Positions 50,700 to 59,580 of a DNA stretch of 64,000 nucleotides are shown piece after piece. A model generated the notes under the pieces. The model worked only from the letters and a program-made list of their open reading frames with translations. It did no database searches and was not told the origin of the DNA. The stretch spans positions 2,604,001 to 2,668,000 of the forward strand of contig OY764869.1 of NCBI GenBank assembly GCA_963668585.1, in the 5' to 3' direction. The position numbers were made by a program, and so were the translations under genes. How positions within the stretch are numbered: position 1 is the stretch's first letter; each line of letters opens with the position of its first letter. The stretch comes from Bin87 sp963668585 (GTDB lineage: Bacteria; Chloroflexota; Dehalococcoidia; Lucifugimonadales; UBA3495).

Positions 50700-53600
50700 G
50701 TGATCGCCGCCACTCATTTAGTGATACATGACCTGCCGGGCACCGGACAAATCAGAGTCGCCCTGGACGAATCCGGAGGGGACAGGCGCGACGCTGCGCC
50801 GGTTGACTTCGCGCTGCAACTCAACCACGACGAACGGGCGACGCTGGACCGATACCACCGGGAGAACAGGGCGCCGACGGTGGGCGCCGTCGCCAGAGTG
50901 GAAGCGGTGGAAGGCGCGATGCGGAACCTGGGCCGGTTGTTGTTTGAGACGACGTTCGCCGCCGGGAGCGAGGCGAGGGGATTCCTGGACGAGGTGATGG
51001 CCAGCGAAGACCGGGGCGAATTGACAATCGTTTCGGTGCGGCCAGAATTTCTGTCGCTGCCGTGGGAGTTGATGAATGAACCGCAACTGGGATATTTCAT
51101 CAATGGGTTGTCCGGAGTGGCGCGGCAGTCTGCGGCGGATATTCCGGTTGGCGAGACGGAAGAACGTACCGATGACGCCCTTCACGTGGTGATGCTGTCA
51201 GCATCCCCGTTGGCGGGAGACCCTCCGCAGCAGGGGGCGCTGATCAGCGACGACGTTCAGGCTGGGGGCAACCTGGCTACGGCCACTGTCGCTGCGCTGG
51301 AGGGACTGAACACCGAGGCATCGCTGGACAACCCGAGGCCGGCGACGCTGGACGCGCTGCGGGCACTGCTGGAACGCAACCCGAACCACTATCATGTTGC
51401 TCACCTGGATGGGATTACGGTTTCGGCAGAGGGGAATATCATTCTTGAGGACCGGAACGGCGCGCCGGACCAGGTGTCGCCGCAGGAGTTGGGAGCGGCG
51501 CTGTGCGCCGGAGGGGTCAACGTCGCGTTGATTTCCGCCGGAGCGCAGGGTGAGGATGTGGAGATGGCGAAATGGTCGGCGGCGGCGCTGGCGATGGCGG
51601 ACGCCGGAGTGGCGCAGGTGGCTTTGCTGCCGGCGCCGCTGCATCCCGACACTGCCGAGGGATCGGCGCGGGCGTTTTACACGCGGCTGTCGCAGGGGAA
51701 CACGGTGGTGACGGCGGTTTCGTCGGTGCGGCGCGGTTTGATGGATACGCCGGAGCGCGTTTCGGTGTACGGAAAGCGGGTGTTCTGGGACTGGCAACTG
51801 CCCGCGGTATATCAATCCAGCCAGTATGTGCCCCCGATCATTGCCCAGCACCAACCGGACCCGCTGGCGGCGCCGGTGATCCATCCTGAGGAGGCTCCGA
51901 CGGACGATTTGCAGATTCCGGCACAGGGGCAGTTTGGGCTCTCCGGACGGCAGGCCGAACTGCGGCAGTTGGAGCGGGCGCTGCAAGCCAATTCGGTGGT
52001 TCTGCTGTCGGGCGATACGGGCGTGGGCAAGACGGAGTTGGCGTTGGGACTGTCGCGGTGGTTTTTGAAACCGGCGCGGATTGCATACCCGGGCGGCGTG
52101 TTTTACACCGCCTTTGAGGCTTCACAGCCGGCGGGAATCGAACGGGTGGTGCATGAGATTGGGACGTCAGTGGCCGGCCTTGACTTCGCAGATATGCCGG
52201 CCGTACAGCAGCGGAGGTGGGTCACTGAGTATCTGCAACAGAACCCGTCGCTGCTGGTGTGGGATAACGCCGAGAACGTCGCCGGTTTCCCGGACGGAGC
52301 GGCCGGATTGCTGGCTGAGGACGAACTGCCGGGACTGGCGGCGTTCCTGAGCGAGGCCACCACCGGACCGGTGGGCACGGCGGCGCTGCTGCTGAGCAGG
52401 CGGGAGTCCGAAGAGTGGCTGACGATGCCCTATGCTTCGCTGACACTGGGCGGGTTGACGGCGACGGACCGGTTGGGACTGGCGGCGACGCTGATGGAAC
52501 AATCCGGAACGCCGGCGGACCGCGCGGGAGCGGATTTTGGGGAACTTCTGGACCTATTGGATGGACACCCGCTTGCGATGCAGGTGGCGGTCCCGCTGGT
52601 GAAGGAAGTGCCGGCATCGGTGGTTACCAGCGAAGTGGAAAGGCTGATGGAGCAGGAACCGGAGGGCGGTGAGCAGGGTCGGAGCGCGGCGCTGACGGGA
52701 GTGATGGAGTATTCGTTCTCGCGAATGTCGCGGCGGAACCGGATGCATCTGCCCTTCGTTGCGCTCTTCCAACGGCGGGTGATGCTGGACATTCTTTCCC
52801 ACATCACCGAGGAACGGGTGTACGGGCAGGTGTTGGGGGACGATTTGACGTCGGGCGCGTCGCGGTCGCTGCTGACTCCCGAGGGCGGGATACAGTCAAC
52901 GGGCCGATCCTACGCGTCGTGCCGGACACTGTTGCGGTCCGCGCAGGCTGCGGGGTTCCTGGAGCCGGTCTCGCCCAGCGTTTTCCAGATCAATCCGGCC
53001 ATGCCCTGGTTCCTGGGGCGCAAGCTGGGCGGGCAGGCATCGGGGAACGGCATCCGGCAACTGGAGCAGGAATTCGTGCGGGTGTACGCGGACACCGCCG
53101 ATTACTTTATGGAAAGCCTGTACGAGAACCAGGACACCGGCGTTACTGCGGTTCTGGCCGAAGAGGGCAACCTGACACAGGCCCTGGGGCTGGCGCTGGA
53201 ATACCGGCAGTGGGACAACGCGCAACTGCTGATTCAACCGTTGGCGCAGGTGTACCGGATGCAGAAACGGTTCCCCGAACTGCGAAGGCTGCGGGGGCAA
53301 CTGCTGGACACCATCGGGCACACCGCCGCAGAGGCGGAGTCCAACGGCGCCATCGATTTCTGGCAGTATCTTTTGGGCACCGATTCCATGGAGTCGGTGG
53401 AACTGATGGAGTTGGAAAGGGCCGAAGGATTCAACGAGCAGTTGCTGGCGTACCTGATGGAGTTGCCGGACGGCGAAACCGACCCCCGCACCGCTGCTGT
53501 GTATCACCAGAACGGTCTGATCGCCACCCGTCGGGGACGGTACGACGAAGCCACGGACTGGCTGGAACGTGGACTGGGGATCATCGACGGGGGCGAGGAC

Positions 53601-54461
53601 CAGGAATCCATCGCCGACGCGTGTTTCGCCATCGGCCAGGTGCGGCATCACCAGCGGCAGTATGGGGCCGCCAAGGAGTGGTACTCGCGCGCGCTGGACA
53701 TTCACCAGAGGCTTCCCGACTACGAGGAGATGGTCAGCGACTTCCGGGCGCTGGGCGCGGCGTGCCATATGCGATTTGAGTATGACGAAGCGCGCAGTTG
53801 GTATCACCGGGCGCGGGAAATGGTAGAGGAGAACCGGGACGAGGAAACGGCGGTGTACATCTTCCACGCGCTGGGCACGGTGGACCATTCGGAGTACCTG
53901 TTTGAGGATGCTCAATCGTGGTATCAGCAGGCGTTGGGTCTGTGCGACCGCATGGGCATGACCGAGCAGATGGTGGTGGAGTTCCACCACCTGGGGACGC
54001 TGGCGCAGGCCCGGGGGATACCGGACGAGGCGGCAGAATGGCTGACCGTCGCCATGGAATATCGTGAGCGGATGGGAGACACGCGGGGCGCGGGCGTTGA
54101 GGCCAGGCAACTGGGCGTGGTTTACCACGAGCAGGGTGACCTGGATCAGGCATTCCAATGGTACGACCAGGCGAGAATCTCCTTTGAAGGTGTGCGGGAC
54201 GTGCTGCGCGCGGCGAGAACATACGGGCAGTTGGGGATGGTAGAGGAGGAGCGGGGCAACCATCCGGAAGCGCTGGAATGGGTGGCCCGCACGTACCAAC
54301 TGGTCATACAGTACCAATTGCCGATGCTGGTGCAGGTCAAGGCGCACCTGGCGCGTTTGCGCGACGCGATGGGCGAAGACGCCTTCGGGCAATGGTGGCG
54401 CGACAACACGGGCGCAGAAGCGCCGACGGATCTGGACGTGGACACCAGCGAGATTTTGTGA
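50700..54461 (+). CDS. Pseudo-CHAT / STAND NTPase / TPR protein
   Basis: 1253-aa predicted cytoplasmic protein; GTG start 5 nt after GAGGAG. Residues 1-380 resemble a CHAT protease-like region with SLPWELMNEP and YHVAHLDG (231-238). The following His and the Cys expected in the later strand are missing (Ile239; Gly281 in ISAGAQG), so it is probably not a protease. Residues 410-700 are a STAND/NB-ARC-type NTPase: Walker A GDTGVGKT (438-445), Walker B LLVWDN (518-523), then LLLSRRES (563-570). From about residue 925 onward there are at least seven TPR repeats. Such architectures occur in signalling and defence; the role here is unknown. Confidence 0.75.
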   Translation: MIAATHLVIHDLPGTGQIRVALDESGGDRRDAAPVDFALQLNHDERATLDRYHRENRAPTVGAVARVEAVEGAMRNLGRLLFETTFAAGSEARGFLDEVMASEDRGELTIVSVRPEFLSLPWELMNEPQLGYFINGLSGVARQSAADIPVGETEERTDDALHVVMLSASPLAGDPPQQGALISDDVQAGGNLATATVAALEGLNTEASLDNPRPATLDALRALLERNPNHYHVAHLDGITVSAEGNIILEDRNGAPDQVSPQELGAALCAGGVNVALISAGAQGEDVEMAKWSAAALAMADAGVAQVALLPAPLHPDTAEGSARAFYTRLSQGNTVVTAVSSVRRGLMDTPERVSVYGKRVFWDWQLPAVYQSSQYVPPIIAQHQPDPLAAPVIHPEEAPTDDLQIPAQGQFGLSGRQAELRQLERALQANSVVLLSGDTGVGKTELALGLSRWFLKPARIAYPGGVFYTAFEASQPAGIERVVHEIGTSVAGLDFADMPAVQQRRWVTEYLQQNPSLLVWDNAENVAGFPDGAAGLLAEDELPGLAAFLSEATTGPVGTAALLLSRRESEEWLTMPYASLTLGGLTATDRLGLAATLMEQSGTPADRAGADFGELLDLLDGHPLAMQVAVPLVKEVPASVVTSEVERLMEQEPEGGEQGRSAALTGVMEYSFSRMSRRNRMHLPFVALFQRRVMLDILSHITEERVYGQVLGDDLTSGASRSLLTPEGGIQSTGRSYASCRTLLRSAQAAGFLEPVSPSVFQINPAMPWFLGRKLGGQASGNGIRQLEQEFVRVYADTADYFMESLYENQDTGVTAVLAEEGNLTQALGLALEYRQWDNAQLLIQPLAQVYRMQKRFPELRRLRGQLLDTIGHTAAEAESNGAIDFWQYLLGTDSMESVELMELERAEGFNEQLLAYLMELPDGETDPRTAAVYHQNGLIATRRGRYDEATDWLERGLGIIDGGEDQESIADACFAIGQVRHHQRQYGAAKEWYSRALDIHQRLPDYEEMVSDFRALGAACHMRFEYDEARSWYHRAREMVEENRDEETAVYIFHALGTVDHSEYLFEDAQSWYQQALGLCDRMGMTEQMVVEFHHLGTLAQARGIPDEAAEWLTVAMEYRERMGDTRGAGVEARQLGVVYHEQGDLDQAFQWYDQARISFEGVRDVLRAARTYGQLGMVEEERGNHPEALEWVARTYQLVIQYQLPMLVQVKAHLARLRDAMGEDAFGQWWRDNTGAEAPTDLDVDTSEIL

Positions 54462-54468
54462 TGTCGGG

Positions 54469-54513
54469 TTTTACATTGATGGGAAGTACGGGCAGTACGG
54501 ACAGGATTTGGGT
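54469..54513 (+). repeat. TTTTACATTGAT/ACAGGAT repeat
   Basis: Begins 8 nt after the stop of the CHAT-like gene: TTTTACATTGAT followed by GTACGG units and GGACAGGAT. Same family as the repeats at 36217, 36665 and 37347. Confidence 0.5.
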
Positions 54514-54521
54514 GAATTGAG

Positions 54522-56513
54522 ATGGCGCTAACCAGACTGGATATCAGCACGCGCAAGGCCTTCGCGGACGGGCAGACGTTTGGGAAGGTGGGACGGTACG
54601 AACAGATCGATGGGGTGGCGCACTTTGCGGTTGATCCGACCGACGGCGACAATGCGGTTATCGCCGACATGGGGCTGGCGCCAAGAAACGAAGCCGGGCT
54701 GGTGGAGTTTTCTGCGGATTTTCGCATCTTGAAGCCGGTGGACAAGGACCACGGGAACGGCCGGCTGCTGCTGGACGTGGTGAACCGGGGCAAGGAACTG
54801 GCGTTGAAGAACATCAACAGCGCGCCCGACGGCCCGCCGCACGCCGACCCGCCAGCGGGCAACGGGTTCCTGATGCGGGAAGGGTACAGCCTGGTGTGGT
54901 GCGGATGGCAGCATGACGTACCGGATGCTCCGGGCCTGTTCCGCTGCAACGTGCCCAACGCGCTGAACGCCGACGGTTCGCCGGTGTCGGGCCGGATTGT
55001 GGTGTCGTTCCAACCGACGGGCGAGATTGACACGCAGTTCCTTTCCGACCGCGAACACCGGCCCTATCCGACCAATCACCTGGAGAGTTGGGAATCGGTT
55101 CTGACGGTGCAGGACCACGAGGACGGCGAGGAAACGGTGGTTCCCCGCGAAAAGTGGGCTTTTGCGCGGTTGGTGGACGGCCGCCGCATCCCCGACGCGG
55201 CGCACGTCACGATGGACGGTGGATTTGAGGCGGGGAAGGTGTACCGCGTACTTTATGAGACGTCCCACGCGCCGCTGGTGGGTCTGGGTCTGCTGGCGAC
55301 GCGCGACATCGCGGCGTGGCTGCGGTACGGCGACATCGACAGCGCGGGCACGGACAATCCGCTGGCCGGCGCCATCGGCCGCGCCTACGCATACGGGCGC
55401 AGCCAGAGCGGGCGGTTCCTGAGGCAGATGCTGCACCTGGGCCTCAACCGGGACGAATCGCGGCGGATCGTATTCGATGGGATGCTGCCCAACGTGGCCG
55501 GCGGGAAGATGGGCGAGTTCAACGTGAGGTTCGGGCAGCCTTCAAGCCTTTCCAACCGCAGCGTGAACAACCTGCCGCCGTTCCTTGATATTGAACCGGG
55601 CGGCGCGGATGGCATTTTGGCGGAAGTGGAACGGCGGGGCGTTGCGCCGAAGGTGATATACACCAACACATCGTCGGAGTACTGGGGCGGGCACGGCGCG
55701 TTGGCCCACGTTTCCGCAGACGGCAAATCGGACGTGGAACTGCCCGAAAATGTGCGCTCCTGGCTGTTCTGCGGCACCCAACACGCGCCGGCCAATCTGC
55801 CGATTTCGGACACCAACCCCGACACGGGAGCGCGGGGCACGCAGGCGCTGAACTATGTTGACTACCGCCCGTTGATGCGCGCTGCCCTGTACCGTCTCGA
55901 TCGTTGGGTTACCCATAACGAACCGCCACCGGCCAATGGGTATCCCAATTATGCCGACGAGAGCATCGTTGAGGCGGGCGAAGTGGCCGACTGGTTCCGT
56001 GGGCTGCCGGGGGTGGAGTTTCCGACGTATCAGAAGACGATGCGACGACTTGATTATGGGCCCGACCGGGCCGTGCCATCCACGATACCGCCCAAGGTTG
56101 GTGTGGCCTACCCGTCGTTGGTGTCCGCGGTGGACGCTGACGGCAACGAGGTGGGCGGGATACGGTTGCCGGCCATCGATGCGCCGTTGGCCACGTACAC
56201 CGGTTGGAACGTGCGTCATGCAGACATCGGCGGAACGGGTCAGGTGCTGGCGCCGGGCGGAACGGTGGTGGGCGGAGCGATCCCGTTCGCGGCGACGCGT
56301 GAGGAACGAATTGCATCGGGCGACCCGAGGCCGTCGATCGAGGAGCGGTACGGGTCGCGGGAAGAATACGTCGAAAGGGTGCGGGCGTGCGCGGAGTCGC
56401 TGGTGGAATCGGGTTACGTGCTGGCCGAGGACGTGAAAACGCTGGCAGCGCAGGGAGGCGAGGTGTACGACGCCATCGTGCGGGCGCCGGCAGCGGTGGC
56501 GGCAGATGACTAG
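54522..56513 (+). CDS. Alpha/beta hydrolase domain-containing protein, 663 aa
   Basis: Large predicted hydrolase of the alpha/beta-hydrolase-domain family found widely in marine and soil bacteria. After an N-terminal beta-rich part (GRYEQIDGVAHFAVDPTDGD) and MREGYSLVWCGWQHD, the nucleophile elbow is GRSQSGRFLRQM, with Ser294 the likely nucleophile. Later segments include HGALAHVSADGKSDVELPEN and PTYQKTMRRLDYG. The family is probably a serine esterase type with unknown substrate. No signal peptide is visible. It follows the CHAT-like gene at 60 nt with a repeat in between. Confidence 0.8.
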   Translation: MALTRLDISTRKAFADGQTFGKVGRYEQIDGVAHFAVDPTDGDNAVIADMGLAPRNEAGLVEFSADFRILKPVDKDHGNGRLLLDVVNRGKELALKNINSAPDGPPHADPPAGNGFLMREGYSLVWCGWQHDVPDAPGLFRCNVPNALNADGSPVSGRIVVSFQPTGEIDTQFLSDREHRPYPTNHLESWESVLTVQDHEDGEETVVPREKWAFARLVDGRRIPDAAHVTMDGGFEAGKVYRVLYETSHAPLVGLGLLATRDIAAWLRYGDIDSAGTDNPLAGAIGRAYAYGRSQSGRFLRQMLHLGLNRDESRRIVFDGMLPNVAGGKMGEFNVRFGQPSSLSNRSVNNLPPFLDIEPGGADGILAEVERRGVAPKVIYTNTSSEYWGGHGALAHVSADGKSDVELPENVRSWLFCGTQHAPANLPISDTNPDTGARGTQALNYVDYRPLMRAALYRLDRWVTHNEPPPANGYPNYADESIVEAGEVADWFRGLPGVEFPTYQKTMRRLDYGPDRAVPSTIPPKVGVAYPSLVSAVDADGNEVGGIRLPAIDAPLATYTGWNVRHADIGGTGQVLAPGGTVVGGAIPFAATREERIASGDPRPSIEERYGSREEYVERVRACAESLVESGYVLAEDVKTLAAQGGEVYDAIVRAPAAVAADD

Positions 56514-56552
56514 ACTCAATATATCCTCATTTTATTTTAGTATCCGGGGTTC

Positions 56553-57077
56553 ATGATGACGGTGGAAGCAGTACAAGGGGCGTTTGTTCAAACGCGACAA
56601 CAGCTGGCTCGATACGACCGGTACGATGACTATTATGGCTCGTACAACGAAACGTCAACCCGTTATATGCTGATCGATCCGGTACTCGCGGCATTGGGAT
56701 GGAACATTTACGACCTGGACCAGTGTGCGGTCGAATGGCCGTTGCCCGAATCTGGTCCCATCGGCCGAGCAGATTACGTCCTAGGCAACCGAGAGAATGA
56801 CAATGTGATCGTGATCGAGGCCAAAAGCATCAAAGTGCCCGTCGGCGGAAATCCACGGGCGCTTGAATCCAAGCTTGCGGGATACACCCAAGAAATGGCC
56901 ACTGGAATTGCTGTGTTGACCAACGGTCTCGTGTGGCGTCTGTATGAATTGGATACTGGCTACAAAGAATTTAAAGATTTACATGTGGCCAGGGTGGACA
57001 TCACTGGTGATGATCCAGATTTGGATGCATCTGCACGTACCCTGCATCGATGGTTGAACAAACGCAAGTGGTGGTGA
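56553..57077 (+). CDS. Stand-alone PD-(D/E)xK-like protein, type I R-subunit N-terminal type
   Basis: 174-aa protein like the N-terminal nuclease-related domain of HsdR proteins. YNETSTRYMLIDPVLAALGW precedes GRADYVL with Asp74, then VIVIEAKSIK with Glu89 and Lys91, giving a D...ExK core. The helix ALESKLAGYTQEMATGIAVL and the strand GLVWRLYEL follow as in that group. There is no helicase or methylase nearby. It could be a solo nuclease, a restriction remnant or a domain used for another purpose. Base composition is more AT-rich than its neighbours, consistent with transfer. Confidence 0.7.
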   Translation: MMTVEAVQGAFVQTRQQLARYDRYDDYYGSYNETSTRYMLIDPVLAALGWNIYDLDQCAVEWPLPESGPIGRADYVLGNRENDNVIVIEAKSIKVPVGGNPRALESKLAGYTQEMATGIAVLTNGLVWRLYELDTGYKEFKDLHVARVDITGDDPDLDASARTLHRWLNKRKWW

Positions 57078-57122
57078 AACCACGCGACTATCTCGCGATG
57101 ACCATAAATAGGAGCGCACGTT

Positions 57123-57965
57123 ATGTCAGTAGGCACTTCGATACCGCTGCCCGCTTATACGCTGGATCCGGCTTTCATGGCGCGGACGGCGGAGAGTTTG
57201 GGATTTGAGTCGATCTGGTACGCCGAGCATCCGGTTTTGCCGGTGCAGAGCGCGAGCCAGTTTCCTTCGGGCGGCGAGATTCCGTGGACGTATGCCCACT
57301 TCGCCGACCCGTACATCGCGCTGGCGCGGGCATCGGGCGCCACCAGCACCATCAAATTGGGAACGGGCATTACGCTGGTTCCCGAACGCAACCCGCTGAT
57401 GCTGGCGAAGGAGATTGCCACGCTGGACCGTATCAGCGGCGGCCGGTTCATGTTCGGCATCGGCGCGGGCTGGAACCGCGAGGAAACGGAGATTTTCGGC
57501 GGCGACTTCGACCACCGCTGGACGCAAACGCGGGAGGCCGTGGATGTGATGAAGGAATTGTGGACGAAGGATGAGGCCGAATTTCACGGCACGTACTACG
57601 ATTTCCCGCCGATCAAGTCCAATCCCAAGCCGGTGCAGCAACCGCATCCGCCGGTAATACTGGGCGGACTGGCGCGGCGCGTGCTGCAACGGGTGGCGAC
57701 GTGGGGGGACGGGTGGCTGCCGAACCGCATCACTCCGCAGGAGGTTGAGGAGAGCCGCAAGAGGCTGGACGAACTGGCGACGGCGCGGGGCCGCGATCCC
57801 AAATCGCTGAGCATTTCGGTGTACGGTCAGGCTCCCGACGGGCAACTGGTGCAGGATTTTCTGAACGCAGGGGCGAATCGGGTGGTGGTACGGCCGGAAC
57901 ACTGCGAAACGGAAGAGGAAATGGCGGCGCAGATGGAGCGCATCGCCGAAGCGGTGATCAAATAG
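57123..57965 (+). CDS. LLM-class, F420-dependent-type oxidoreductase
   Basis: 280-aa luciferase-like (TIM-barrel) flavin/F420 oxidoreductase. SLGFESIWYAEHPVLP near the N-terminus, IKLGTGITLVPERNPLMLAK, and RISGGRFMFGIGAGWNREE match the F420-dependent subgroup. PPVILGGLARRVLQRVATWGD forms the C-terminal cofactor region. Cofactor F420 is more likely than FMN by resemblance, but not proven. Substrates of these proteins are diverse and unassigned. The gene may share a transcript with the MmgE/PrpD gene 108 nt further on. Confidence 0.87.
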   Translation: MSVGTSIPLPAYTLDPAFMARTAESLGFESIWYAEHPVLPVQSASQFPSGGEIPWTYAHFADPYIALARASGATSTIKLGTGITLVPERNPLMLAKEIATLDRISGGRFMFGIGAGWNREETEIFGGDFDHRWTQTREAVDVMKELWTKDEAEFHGTYYDFPPIKSNPKPVQQPHPPVILGGLARRVLQRVATWGDGWLPNRITPQEVEESRKRLDELATARGRDPKSLSISVYGQAPDGQLVQDFLNAGANRVVVRPEHCETEEEMAAQMERIAEAVIK

Positions 57966-57981
57966 CCGCGAAACGGGGCCA

Positions 57982-58003
57982 GGGGCGGACGATGTTTCGC
58001 CCC
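57982..58003. repeat. GGGGCG/CGCCCC palindrome with altered centre
   Basis: GGGGCG (57982-57987) and CGCCCC (57998-58003) around GACGATGTTT; a variant of the GGGGCGAAT family, just after the LLM gene stop. Confidence 0.45.
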
Positions 58004-58072
58004 CGGCGCATCCTGTAAAATTGAAACAGGCGGCGCACGGGCCGCAACTGTGGATGAGAGGTACCGAGATTC

Positions 58073-59425
58073 ATGGACCGCACCACCGAATTGCTGAGTT
58101 CGTACGCCTGCAACCTGTCCTATGAGGACCTGCCGCCGGAGGTGATTCACCAGGTGAAGCGCACCGTTGCCGACACGCTGGGTTGCGCCATCGGCGGGTA
58201 TCTGAGCGAGCCGGCCAAGGTGGCGCGGAAACTGGCCGGAGACATCACCAGCGGCACGCCTTCACGCATTCTGGGAACCACGGACTATTCATCGCTGGAC
58301 ATGGCGGGATTCGCCAACGGCGTGATGGTGCGCTACCTGGACTGCAACGATTCGTACTTTTCGCCGGGAGGCGGGCATCCGTCGGACATGATCGCGGCGG
58401 CACTGGCCGTTGCGGACAGCGTGGAGGCGGACGGCAAGACGCTGATAACTGCGATTGCGCTGTCCTACGAGGTCTTCTGCCGGATTGCCGACCATGTGCC
58501 GGCGAACCAATGGGATCAGGGGATTTTCAGCGTGATCGGCGCGGCGTGCGGCGCGGGGAAGGTGCTGGGGCTGGACGAAGAGCAGATGGGACACGCCATC
58601 GCGCTGGCGGTGGTGCCGAACGTGCCGCTGCGGGTGACCAGGATGGGTGAACTGTCGATGTGGAAGGGTTGCGCGGCAGCGGCGGCGACCCGATCGGGCA
58701 TCTTTGCGGCGCAACTGGCGGCGGAGGGCATGACAGGGCCGTTCGAGCCGTTTGAGGGCCGCAGCGGGCTTTGGGAGCAGGCGATCGGGTATCCGGTGGA
58801 GGTTGACGAGATGGGCGGAGACGGCGCGCCTTTCCGAATCCTGGACACGATTTTCAAGTTCTACCCGTCGCAGATTCACACGCAGGCGCCGATTGACCTG
58901 GCGATACTGCTGCACGATCGTGTGCAGCCTGACGAGATCGCGTCGATCAAGATCCAGTCGTACCAATCGGCGGTGAGCAGCGCGTCCACGGAACCGGAGA
59001 AGTGGGACCCGAAGACGCGGGAAACGGCCGACCACAGCATACCGTTCCTGGCAGCGGCGGGTCTGCGGGACGGAGCGGTTACGCCGGCCACCTTTGCGCC
59101 GGACCGGATTTCCGACGCGGGGTTGCGGACGATCATCAACAAGATGCGGATTGAGGAGAACCCGGAGTTCACCGAGCGGTATCCTGAGCAGTACAACTGC
59201 CGCATCGAGGTGATCAAGCACAACGGGCAGACCGAGGTGGCGTCCACGAGTTATCCCAAGGGGCACGGCAAGAATCCGCTGAGCGACGCTGAGGTTGACG
59301 CGAAGTTCAAGCGTCTGGCGTGCCCGACGGTTACTGAGCAGCAGTGCGAACAGGCGCTTGAGCTGATCTGGTCGCTGGAGAATCTGCCGAACCTGCAGGG
59401 CATATTCGACAGCCTGTTGGTGTAG
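58073..59425 (+). CDS. MmgE/PrpD family protein
   Basis: 450-aa member of the MmgE/PrpD fold, which includes 2-methylcitrate dehydratase, cis-aconitate decarboxylase and iminodisuccinate epimerase. It shows VKRTVADTLGCAIGG near the N-terminus, DCNDSYFSPGGGHPSDMIAA in the active-site helix region, and the C-terminal KFYPSQIHTQAPIDLAI followed by TRETADHSIPFLAAAG. The residue set does not permit choosing among the known reactions. No methylcitrate synthase or prpC-like gene is present, so methylcitrate dehydratase is not specifically supported. Confidence 0.87.
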   Translation: MDRTTELLSSYACNLSYEDLPPEVIHQVKRTVADTLGCAIGGYLSEPAKVARKLAGDITSGTPSRILGTTDYSSLDMAGFANGVMVRYLDCNDSYFSPGGGHPSDMIAAALAVADSVEADGKTLITAIALSYEVFCRIADHVPANQWDQGIFSVIGAACGAGKVLGLDEEQMGHAIALAVVPNVPLRVTRMGELSMWKGCAAAAATRSGIFAAQLAAEGMTGPFEPFEGRSGLWEQAIGYPVEVDEMGGDGAPFRILDTIFKFYPSQIHTQAPIDLAILLHDRVQPDEIASIKIQSYQSAVSSASTEPEKWDPKTRETADHSIPFLAAAGLRDGAVTPATFAPDRISDAGLRTIINKMRIEENPEFTERYPEQYNCRIEVIKHNGQTEVASTSYPKGHGKNPLSDAEVDAKFKRLACPTVTEQQCEQALELIWSLENLPNLQGIFDSLLV

Positions 59426-59437
59426 TTCGGGCGGCCT

Positions 59438-59494
59438 TGATTTGAAGGTCGAACCCTGATTTGAACGTAGAACCCTGGTTTGACGGTCGAACCT
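59438..59494 (+). repeat. Three 19-bp tandem repeats
   Basis: Imperfect 19-bp units of the form TG(A/G)TTTGA-GGT-GAACC at 59438-59456, 59457-59475 and 59476-59494, upstream of the ECF sigma gene. They could be binding sites controlling it. Confidence 0.55.
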
Positions 59495-59580
59495 CGGGGC
59501 GGCTGAATCCGATATGGCCGGGATGGCGTATAAGAAATTAACCGGATATTTCGACTCCCTGATATAACGCGGAGGCCGCC

